Assembly: GCF_905203285.1 (NCBI RefSeq)
Contig: NZ_CAJKVK010000033.1
Location: 1 to 19,475, forward strand
Origin: an uncultured Succinatimonas sp.
GTDB taxonomy: Bacteria; Pseudomonadota; Gammaproteobacteria; Enterobacterales; Succinivibrionaceae
DNA: 19,475 nt
Direction of reading: 5' to 3'
Shown here piece after piece: positions 13,137 to 19,475 of this stretch (within the stretch, counting starts at the first letter, position 1; each line of letters begins with the position of its first letter). The notes under the pieces are model-generated. The model ran no database searches. It saw only the letters and a program-made list of their open reading frames with translations, and had not been told where the DNA came from. Position numbers and translations under genes: made by a program.

Positions 13137-14501
13137 ATGGGGAATAAAACATATGCCGTGTCATTCGGTGAGCGCTTTTCTTATGCGTTAGGAGATGTCG
13201 GTTGTAACTTTGTATGGTCTGTGGTCGCAGGATTCTTGACTTTGTACTATACCGATAGTGTTGGAATAACGGCTGCTGCGGTAGGTACTATCATGCTGGT
13301 TACAAGATTGCTTGATGGTTTGACCGATCTTGGCTTTGGTCTGATTCTTGATAGAACAAAGACCAGTTTTGGTAAAGCTCGCCCATGGATTTTATGGTCA
13401 ACTCCAATGATGGCAATTGGTCTTATTTTGCTGTTTTCTGTACCTGACAGCTTAGGAGATACCGGTAAAATCGTTTATGCAACTGCTACTTATATTTTTG
13501 TGGCCGCTTTTGCCTATACAGCAAGTAATCTTTCCTACAATACTTTGCTTGCTTTAATGACTAATGATCAGCCGTCAAAGATTTTTGCAAATTCTTTGCG
13601 TTTTATTTGTACTAGCCTTTTTGTTATTGCCTTAGCCTAAGTTGTTCCGCCATTAGTAGAGATGGTTGGCTGGAGCATGATGGCAGTTATTTTTGCAATT
13701 TTGGCAACATGCTGTTTTATGATTACTTTCTTTTTTGTAAAAGAAAGAAATGTTCCCGAGGAAAAGCCAAAAGAGCATCCTAAAGATAATATCGGCGCAA
13801 TTGAATCTTTTAAGATTTTGTTTAAAAATCGTTTCTTTTTTACGATTTGCATCATGTTTCTTATGTATTACATCAATGCTTCAATTTTCAATGGTCTTGG
13901 TGTGTACTACTGTCGTGATGTTTTACATGACATTAATTTGTACGGCACGCTGAATGCATGTTATATGGGCACAAAATTTGTAGCTTTGCTTTTTGTTCCT
14001 TTTCTTGCCAATCGTTTTGGTAAATGGAAGTTGATGCTTTCAGGGTGGTCTATTGTAATTTTGGGAATGTTTATCATGTGGGTAGCATCACCTAACGTTT
14101 ACGGTGTTATGTTTGGTGCTTTACTTCGTGGTATAGGTTTAGGCCCGATCAGTGCTTGTTTATTCACTATTATTGCTGATGCTGTCGAATATGGTGAGTG
14201 GAAGAGCGGAGTAAATCAGGCTGGACTTACTAATAGCGCTACTTCTTTTGGTATGAAGGTAGGAACCGGTTTGGGATCTGCAATTGTTGGTTGGGGCCTT
14301 GCATTTGCTGATTATAATCCGAATCTTGCAACTCAAACTGATTACACCCTTTATTGTGAACAGATCGTGTTTTTCGTTTTCCCGATAGTTGGTTTTGTAG
14401 TGTCATGGATAGCCATGTACTTTACCAATATTGATAGGATTTATCCGACTATTATTAAAGAACTTAATGAACGTAAAGCAAAAAATGCAGCAACTGCGTA
14501 A
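13137..14501 (+). pseudogene. GPH-family sugar:cation symporter interrupted by one in-frame TAA
   Basis: GPH transporters (MelB/XynP/YicJ type) import glycosides with H+ or Na+. The reading frame opens at 13137 after a strong AAGGAG. It runs 167 codons through the family block RLLDGLTDLGFGLILDRTKT and GKARPWILW, meets TAA at 13638-13640, and continues in the same frame to 14501. With the stop read through, the 454 positions make a full-length 12-helix transporter (YGEWKSGVNQAGLTNSATSFGMKVG lies in the second half). The break is in a hydrophobic helix (LFVIALA-stop-VVPPLVEMVGW), so TTA or TCA to TAA by one change is likely. An ATG at 13662 could start a separate C-terminal piece. A recent nonsense mutation or a sequencing error are the main explanations. 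Xylo-oligosaccharide as substrate is inferred from the next gene. Confidence 0.85.
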
Positions 14502-14528
14502 TCAAAGATTTTGAAATAGGAGAATAAA

Positions 14529-16517
14529 ATGAAGTATTTTGTAAACGCAAAAGTACGTCGTAGCGGTAATGGCAAAGAAAATTTCCCGTTTAAGACAATT
14601 TCCGAGGCGGCAAAACTTGCAAAAGCCGGAGATGAAGTTTTAGTTTTCCCTGGCGTTTATCGCGAGTATGTAGATCCCGCCAACGCAGGAACTGAAGATA
14701 AACCTATCGTTTATCGTTCAGTTGAACCGCGTAAGGCAGTAATTACCGGTGCCGAGATTGTAAACAATTGGAAAAAGTATGACGGCGATGTTTGGGTAAG
14801 CATCATAGGAAACGGTATTTTTAATGACTATAACCCGTATACGACAAAAGTTTTCGGTGATTGGTATTTTGCCGATAACGCTCATACTGGTGAAGTATAT
14901 TTAAACGGCCGTTCCATGTTTGAGGTCTATAGTCTCGAGGATGTTCTTGGTCCTAAGGTGGATATGAAATCCTGGGATAAGTCTTTTACCGTATATACTT
15001 GGTATACAGAGCAAAAAGACGGCAGCACCATTATTTATGCTAATTTCCACGGTATTGATCCTAATGCCGAGTGCGTGGAAATAAACGTACGCCGCAACTG
15101 CTTCTATCCGAGCAAAACAGGGGTCGGTTATATTACTTTATCAGGCTTTGTCGTAAAGCAAGCTGCTACGCAGTGGGCTCCTCCGACCGCTTATCAGGAA
15201 GGTATGGTTGGTCCTCATTGGAGTAAAGGATGGGTTATTGAAAACTGCGAGGTCTCAGATTCAAAATGCGTAGGTATTTCTCTTGGCAAGTATCTGCAAC
15301 CTAACAATGAGAATAAGTGGTCTTTAGGTCGAGTAAAACACGGTACTCAGACTGAAAGAGACGCTATTTGCCAAGCTCAGCTTGAAGGCTGGACCAAAGA
15401 GCAGATCGGTTCTCATATTATTAGAGGATGTGATATTCATGATTGTGAACAGGCAGGTATTGTCGGTCATTTAGGCTGTGCTTTCTCAATTATTGAAGAC
15501 AATCATATTCATCATATTAATAATAAACAGCAGCTTAAAGGCGCTGAAATCGGAGGAATCAAACTGCATGCTGCAATTGACGTTATTTTCAGACGTAATC
15601 ATATCCATCACTGCACTAGCGGTATTTGGCTCGATTGGCAGGCTCAGGGTACTCGTGTTACTCAGAACCTTATGCACGATAACAATCCTCCTTTAGGTAC
15701 TGAATTACCGCAGGAATTATCATTAGGTGAGGATATTTTCGTTGAGGTAAGTCACGGTCCTACCTTAATTGATAACAATATCTTGTTGTCGATGTTCAGC
15801 TGCAAGCTTGCAACTCAAGGCGTAGCAATGGTACATAACATAATAAGCGGTCCGTTTATTTTTGTCGGAATCGGTACAAACAATTCAAATACCGATCAGC
15901 CGCGTTATACTCCGTATCATGTGCCTCATCGCACTGAAGTTGCCGGTTTCATGACTATTCTGCACGGTGATGATCGTTTCTATAATAATATCTTTATTCA
16001 AAATCCGGTCGCAGAAGAATTTTTAAAAGTCAGCGAGGAAAAGAATTGGGATCGCATTGCCGTAACCGGTACTGTACCTTTTAATGACTATCCGACTAAA
16101 GAAGAGTTTTTAAAGTTATTTTTTGTTGAAGGAGATAGCGGAATTAAGGAAGATCGCCATAAGTATTATAAGCATCTGCCGGTTTATACGGGAGGAAATG
16201 TTTATTGTAATGGCGCAAAACCTTGCGTTAAAGAAAAGAATTTTAAAGTTGTGTCCGGAGAGGTTTATTTAAACTTAGTTGAAAAAGACGGTAAATATTC
16301 GTTAGAAACCAATCTTAATGAAGTTCTTCCTGAATTTGAAACCGAAATTGTTTCAACGGAAACTTTAGGTGAAGCTTTTGAACCTGAAGAGAAATTTGAA
16401 AACCCGGACGGTTCTCCTATTGTCTTTAAGTATGATTACTTTGACAACGGTCGTACGGTAAATCCTCTTTCAGGACCTTTTGCAACTAAGGAATCATACA
16501 ACGAAGTATTGTTCTAA
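14529..16517 (+). CDS. GH120-type beta-xylosidase (right-handed beta-helix), cytosolic
   Basis: GH120 enzymes release xylose from xylo-oligosaccharides with retention. The 662-residue protein resembles Thermoanaerobacterium XylC throughout as I recall it: FVNAK...GNG start, AGDEVLVFPGVYREYV (33-48), NVRRNCFYP (186-194), WAPPTA (216-221), GPHWSKGWVIENC (228-240), GSHIIRGCDIHDCEQAGIVGHLG (294-316) and IKLHAAIDV (344-352). The likely nucleophile is D369 in GIWLDWQAQGTRV and the acid/base is E406 in DIFVEVSHGP, aligned to D382/E405 of XylC. A roughly 14-residue insertion separates them here. No signal peptide is present, so it acts on imported sugar. It follows the transporter by 27 nt with TAGGAG before the ATG, so the two form one operon. 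No clear terminator follows. Specificity could include other pentosides. Confidence 0.85.
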   Translation: MKYFVNAKVRRSGNGKENFPFKTISEAAKLAKAGDEVLVFPGVYREYVDPANAGTEDKPIVYRSVEPRKAVITGAEIVNNWKKYDGDVWVSIIGNGIFNDYNPYTTKVFGDWYFADNAHTGEVYLNGRSMFEVYSLEDVLGPKVDMKSWDKSFTVYTWYTEQKDGSTIIYANFHGIDPNAECVEINVRRNCFYPSKTGVGYITLSGFVVKQAATQWAPPTAYQEGMVGPHWSKGWVIENCEVSDSKCVGISLGKYLQPNNENKWSLGRVKHGTQTERDAICQAQLEGWTKEQIGSHIIRGCDIHDCEQAGIVGHLGCAFSIIEDNHIHHINNKQQLKGAEIGGIKLHAAIDVIFRRNHIHHCTSGIWLDWQAQGTRVTQNLMHDNNPPLGTELPQELSLGEDIFVEVSHGPTLIDNNILLSMFSCKLATQGVAMVHNIISGPFIFVGIGTNNSNTDQPRYTPYHVPHRTEVAGFMTILHGDDRFYNNIFIQNPVAEEFLKVSEEKNWDRIAVTGTVPFNDYPTKEEFLKLFFVEGDSGIKEDRHKYYKHLPVYTGGNVYCNGAKPCVKEKNFKVVSGEVYLNLVEKDGKYSLETNLNEVLPEFETEIVSTETLGEAFEPEEKFENPDGSPIVFKYDYFDNGRTVNPLSGPFATKESYNEVLF

Positions 16518-16650
16518 TCTCTCCATAGTCTGAAGGTAAATGATATTCGTAAGCCTTGCGGATATCCTTTTTTTTCATTCATAATTTTCTCTGTGTCGCA
16601 GTTTTACAAGTTAAATAACACCTTATCATCACTAAAAACCTTCTTTGCGG

Positions 16651-16656
16651 TATAAT
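16651..16656 (+). promoter_or_regulatory. -10 element of the fumarase gene
   Basis: A perfect TATAAT lies about 60 nt before the fumarase ATG. No recognisable -35 stands 16-18 nt upstream (ATCACT region), which suggests an activator-dependent promoter. I see no clear FNR or CRP palindrome in 16518-16650. Confidence 0.45.
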
Positions 16657-16718
16657 CTTTTGCAAGCCTTAATTTCCAATAAAAACAAGGCTGTTTTTGT
16701 TTCAGTTAGGAAATTGCC

Positions 16719-18248
16719 ATGACCACTTTAATCAAGACTCAAGACTTCATTGATTCCATTTATGAAGCAATACAGTTTATTTCTTATTATCATCCGCGTG
16801 ACTTTCTGCAAGCTATGAAGCACGCTTATGACATTGAAGAAAATCCGTCTGCAAAAGCCGCTATCGCCCAGATCCTCGTAAATTCCAAGATGTGCGCAAT
16901 CGGTCATCGTCCTTTGTGTCAGGATACCGGTGCCGTTACCTGCTTTGTCAAAATCGGTATGGATGTTCGTTTTGAAGGTGACATGACCGTTCAGGAAATG
17001 GTTGACGAAGGCACTCGCCGTGCATATTGCTGTGCAACCAATCCTTTGCGTAAGTCAGTTTTGATGGATCCTATCGGAAAGCGCGTCAATACTAAGGACA
17101 ATACTCCTGCAGTCGTCCATATTGAAATGGTCAAAGGCGATAAAGTAGAAGTTGCTATTGCATCTAAAGGCGGCGGCTCAGAAAACAAGACCCACATGAA
17201 GATGTTAAATCCGTCCGATTCCATCGTTGATTGGATTTTACACGAGATCCCTCTTATGGGAGCAGGTTGGTGCCCTCCCGGAATTTTAGGCGTCGGTGTC
17301 GGCGGAACTCCTGAGAAATCAGCAATTTTAGCTAAAGAAGCCTTAAACGATCCTATCGATATTCAGGACTTGATTAAGCGCGGTCCTAAGAATGCTGAAG
17401 AAGAGCTTCGTTTAGAGCTTTATGACAAGATTAACAAGCTCGGTATCGGTGCTCAGGGTTTGGGCGGTATGACTACCGTTCTTGATGTCAAGGTTAAGAG
17501 CTATCCGTGCCACGCCGTATCCAAAGCTACTACAATTATCCCTAACTGCGCAGCTACACGTCATATTGACTTTGAGCTTGACGGCTCAGGTCCTGCCAAG
17601 TTTGATCCTCCTTCAATTGATGATTATCCTGATATTGAAATCGGCGGTAATTCAGCCAACGTCAAGCGTGTCAACCTTGACACTTTGACTAAAGAAGAGA
17701 TTGCCACCTGGAAGATGGGTGACACTTTATTGTTATCAGGTACTATCTTAACCGGCCGTGACGCAGCTCATAAGCGTATTTGCGATTTGATTGCCCAGGG
17801 TAAGCCTTTGCCTGAAGGCGTTGATTTCCACGGTAAGATGATTTACTACGTAGGACCTGTTCCTGCAGTAGGTGATGAAGTTGTCGGCCCTGCAGGTCCT
17901 ACCACTTCAACCCGTATGGATAAGTTTGTTGAGACCATGCTCTCTCAGACCGGTTTGTTCGGTATGATTGGCAAGTCAGAGCGCGGACCTGCGGCTGTTG
18001 AATCCATTAAACGTCATAAAGCCGTATATCTTATGGCCGTCGGCGGTGCCGCATACCTTGTTTCCAAGGCTATTAAGGCAGCTCGCGTTTTGGCTTTTGA
18101 AGATCTTGGAATGGAAGCTATTTATGAATTCAAGGTTCAGGATATGCCGGTTACCGTAGCTGTTGACAGCGAAGGCAACAATATTCATTCCGTAGGTCCG
18201 AAGATTTGGTCTGAAAAGATTAAAGAAATCGGCTTTAAGTATATCTAA
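16719..18248 (+). CDS. fumA: Class I fumarate hydratase ([4Fe-4S])
   Basis: Class I fumarase interconverts fumarate and malate with an oxygen-sensitive [4Fe-4S] cluster; in an anaerobe it would run malate to fumarate toward succinate. The 509-residue protein is a fused alpha-beta enzyme. The alpha domain has the cluster ligands C67 (HRPLCQDTG), C185 (AGWCPPGILGVGVGG) and C277 (IPNCAATRH), plus KGGGSENKTHMKML (150-163). The beta domain has GDTLLLSGTILTGRDAAHKR, YYVGPVPAVGDEVVGPAGPTTSTRMD and MIGKSERG. It is shorter than E. coli FumA/FumB (about 548) and near the 505-510 residue class I subgroup, so the symbol is approximate. A class I tartrate dehydratase is less likely given the fused form. 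It has its own promoter and terminator. Confidence 0.93.
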   Translation: MTTLIKTQDFIDSIYEAIQFISYYHPRDFLQAMKHAYDIEENPSAKAAIAQILVNSKMCAIGHRPLCQDTGAVTCFVKIGMDVRFEGDMTVQEMVDEGTRRAYCCATNPLRKSVLMDPIGKRVNTKDNTPAVVHIEMVKGDKVEVAIASKGGGSENKTHMKMLNPSDSIVDWILHEIPLMGAGWCPPGILGVGVGGTPEKSAILAKEALNDPIDIQDLIKRGPKNAEEELRLELYDKINKLGIGAQGLGGMTTVLDVKVKSYPCHAVSKATTIIPNCAATRHIDFELDGSGPAKFDPPSIDDYPDIEIGGNSANVKRVNLDTLTKEEIATWKMGDTLLLSGTILTGRDAAHKRICDLIAQGKPLPEGVDFHGKMIYYVGPVPAVGDEVVGPAGPTTSTRMDKFVETMLSQTGLFGMIGKSERGPAAVESIKRHKAVYLMAVGGAAYLVSKAIKAARVLAFEDLGMEAIYEFKVQDMPVTVAVDSEGNNIHSVGPKIWSEKIKEIGFKYI

Positions 18249-18275
18249 TTGAATATTTAGTTAGATAACAATAAG

Positions 18276-18309
18276 AAAGAGCACTATCTACAAAGACAGT
18301 GCTCTTTTT
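18276..18309 (+). terminator. Rho-independent terminator of fumarase
   Basis: A 14-bp stem with a single A-C mismatch (18276-18289 with 18294-18307, core AAAGAGCACT/AGTGCTCTTT) has an ACAA loop and ends in TTTTT. Confidence 0.9.
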
Positions 18310-18329
18310 GTTTTAGTGTTTTAATTTTT

Positions 18330-18361
18330 TATATGAAAAAGCCGCAATTATATGCGGCTTT
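18330..18361 (-). terminator. Rho-independent terminator of araD
   Basis: AAAGCCGCA/TGCGGCTTT (18338-18346 with 18353-18361) has a 6-nt loop. On the minus strand it is followed by TTCATATAAAAAATT, 24 nt after the araD stop. Confidence 0.82.
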
Positions 18362-18385
18362 AATAATACACGGTTTTAGTAAAAA

Positions 18386-19096
18386 TCAGTGGTGATTACC
18401 CTGACCGTAGTAGGCGTGTTCGCCATGTTTTCTTAAGTAGTGCTTATCAAGCAGAGTCTGCTGCATAGGACCTAATTTGCCTTCGCACAACATCTGGGAA
18501 TGGAATGCCATGAAAGCTACTTCTTCTAATACTACGGCATTGTAAACGGCATTGTCAGGAGATGTTCCCCAGCAGAAAGGTCCGTGGGAGTTGACCAAAA
18601 CGGCAGGGATGTCTTTCATCTTAAAGCCGCGTTTTTGGAAAGTTTCGACAATGACTTTGCCGGTTTCAGCTTCATAAGAACCGTTGATTTCTTCATCGGT
18701 CATTTTTCTGGTGCAGGGAACCGGGCCGTAGAAATAGTCAGCACCGGTGGTACCTAAGGCTAAAATGTCTTTACCGGCTTGTGCCCAGGAAGTTGCATAG
18801 CGTGAATGGGTGTGAACGATACCCATAATGTCCGGGCAGGCACGATAAAGTTCAATGTGGGTATCGGTATCGGTAGAAGGGTTTAATTTGCCTTCAACTT
18901 TTTTGCCGGTTTCAATGTCAATGACTACCATGTCATCAGCAGTCATCGTTTCATAGTCAACTCCGGACGGTTTAATAACCATTAAGCCTGAATCACGATC
19001 GATACCTGAGACGTTACCCCAAGTAAAAGTGACTAATCCATGTTTGGGAAGGTCTAAATTGGCTTTGAAAACGTCATGCTTTAATTGTTCTAACAT
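18386..19096 (-). CDS. araD: L-ribulose-5-phosphate 4-epimerase
   Basis: AraD converts L-ribulose 5-phosphate to D-xylulose 5-phosphate, moving arabinose carbon into the pentose phosphate pathway. The start is ATG at 19096-19094, with GAGG a few nt upstream; an earlier ATG at 19150 would add 18 residues and cross the promoter. The 236-residue protein aligns with E. coli AraD residue for residue at the active site: K42, D76, the zinc ligands H95, H97 (VHTHS) and H171 (NSHGPF), D120, E142 and Y229. TLLDKHYLRKHG near the end favours AraD over UlaF/SgbE, though the LVTFTWGNVSGIDRD region resembles both. No araA or araB is in the window; the gene is alone with its own terminator. Confidence 0.9.
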   Translation of the reverse strand: MLEQLKHDVFKANLDLPKHGLVTFTWGNVSGIDRDSGLMVIKPSGVDYETMTADDMVVIDIETGKKVEGKLNPSTDTDTHIELYRACPDIMGIVHTHSRYATSWAQAGKDILALGTTGADYFYGPVPCTRKMTDEEINGSYEAETGKVIVETFQKRGFKMKDIPAVLVNSHGPFCWGTSPDNAVYNAVVLEEVAFMAFHSQMLCEGKLGPMQQTLLDKHYLRKHGEHAYYGQGNHH

Positions 19097-19128
19097 GTGA
19101 ACCTCATGCGATTTGATTGAAATAAAGG

Positions 19129-19149
19129 CTAACGTTAGGAATAATAGCA
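19129..19149 (-). promoter_or_regulatory. araD extended -10 promoter with operator-like palindrome at the start site
   Basis: On the minus strand, TGCTATTAT (19149-19141) is an extended -10 motif. The expected start site, near 19134, falls inside CTAACGTTAG (19129-19138), a perfect 10-bp dyad with a central CG. A repressor bound there would block initiation. Inference from layout. Confidence 0.45.
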
Positions 19150-19178
19150 AAATAACGGCATTAATTTTGTTACTTACA

Positions 19179-19190
19179 ACGCAAATGCGT
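19179..19190. promoter_or_regulatory. Dyad upstream of araD (site 2)
   Basis: ACGCAAATGCGT has 5-nt inverted arms around AA. It is related to the site at 19208-19223, with centres 31 bp apart (about three helical turns). Confidence 0.4.
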
Positions 19191-19207
19191 ATTTACTAAG
19201 CATAATT

Positions 19208-19223
19208 TTGCAAGCGTTTGCGT
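19208..19223. promoter_or_regulatory. PurR/LacI-style operator candidate upstream of araD (site 1)
   Basis: TTGCAAGCGTTTGCGT matches the E. coli PurR consensus ACGCAAACGTTTGCGT at 13 of 16 positions and has the central CG of LacI-family sites. In front of araD it is as likely to serve a pentose regulator of that family as PurR itself. It lies about 110 nt upstream of the araD ATG and 10 nt past the stop of the epimerase gene. Confidence 0.45.
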
Positions 19224-19232
19224 AAATGCGGA

Positions 19233-19475
19233 TCACAGATGTTTTTTCAGTTCGCTTAAAGTCTTAAAGGTAAAAATAAAGCCGTGGTCAAGAAGAGTAT
19301 TAGGAGTAACGGATTGTTCTTTATTTAACAAAAGTCCGCGTTTATCACCAAAATTTAAGCACCATGACAGGATAGGCAGTGCCGGCAGAATTGAAGCAGA
19401 TCTTAAATTCATAAGTTCGTTACGAGAAGCCGCGTATGGTGCGGTTAAATTGCAATTTTCAGTTATTTTATTGTT
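19233..19475 (-). CDS. TIGR01777-family NAD(P)-dependent epimerase (YfcH-like), partial C-terminus
   Basis: Only the last 80 codons are inside the window; the N-terminal Rossmann domain lies beyond 19475. The fragment contains NLTAPYAASRNELM, then a Leu/Pro-rich middle (LPALPILSWCLNFGDKRGLLL) and ends VTPNTLLDHGFIFTFKTLSELKKHL. The NLTAP start and the P..LL..GF.F....LSE.L ending are the C-terminal pattern of the TIGR01777/YfcH sugar-nucleotide-epimerase-like SDR family. Substrate is unknown for the family. No intrinsic terminator follows the TGA stop, so some transcription could continue into araD. Confidence 0.75.
   Translation of the reverse strand, partial: NNKITENCNLTAPYAASRNELMNLRSASILPALPILSWCLNFGDKRGLLLNKEQSVTPNTLLDHGFIFTFKTLSELKKHL

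Noticed and set aside
13638..13640. Stop-codon reassignment or programmed readthrough
   Set aside because: TAA is the ordinary stop of rpsA, aroC, pyrF, fumarase and others in this window, and no recoding structure was recognised after it.
13662..14501. C-terminal half of the transporter as a separate gene with its own start
   Set aside because: It is in the same frame as the upstream half, its ATG falls inside a conserved transporter region and has no good ribosome site; one interrupted gene explains it better.
16540..16580. Terminator after the beta-xylosidase gene
   Set aside because: GGATATCC followed by a T-run is present, but the dyad is too short and has no loop, so it cannot form a proper hairpin.

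Overview
The window looks like chromosome from a low-GC, probably anaerobic gammaproteobacterium. The protein set (IHF-beta, H-NS, SixA, LapA/LapB, TusE, PrmB, NfsA-type nitroreductase, a 557-residue S1) is gammaproteobacterial. A succinate-fermenting Succinivibrionaceae relative would fit best, but that is inference from gene content and AT-richness, not from a marker search.

Layout. Positions 1-1740: the start of tusE (minus, cut by the window edge), a tRNA-Ser(UGA), ribA (minus) and an exported Asp/Trp/His-rich small protein (minus). Positions 1860-7403: a housekeeping block cmk - rpsA - ihfB - lapA - lapB - pyrF, all plus, covering nucleotide metabolism, translation, nucleoid structure and LPS control. 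Positions 7372-11760: hns (minus, its 3' end overlapping pyrF), then sixA, an unrecognised 67-residue ORF, prmB, aroC and an nfsA-like nitroreductase (plus). Positions 11918-16517: an accessory-looking carbohydrate cassette with a LacI-type regulator, a GPH-family sugar:cation symporter interrupted by one in-frame TAA, and a cytosolic GH120-type beta-xylosidase. Positions 16719-18248: a class I [4Fe-4S] fumarase. Positions 18386-19475: araD (minus) and the C-terminal part of a TIGR01777-type epimerase (minus, cut by the window edge).

How the genes work together. The cassette reads as uptake and intracellular hydrolysis of xylo-oligosaccharides. Three related palindromes lie between the regulator and the transporter and are the likely operators. 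AraD, a little further on, feeds another pentose branch (L-ribulose-5-P to D-xylulose-5-P) and has its own palindromic sites upstream. Fumarase fits a reductive, succinate-forming pathway.

No CRISPR array, insertion sequence, prophage or recognisable defence system was seen. The points most worth a second look are the interrupted transporter, the operator array, the sites upstream of araD, the Asp-rich exported protein and two unrecognised small ORFs.
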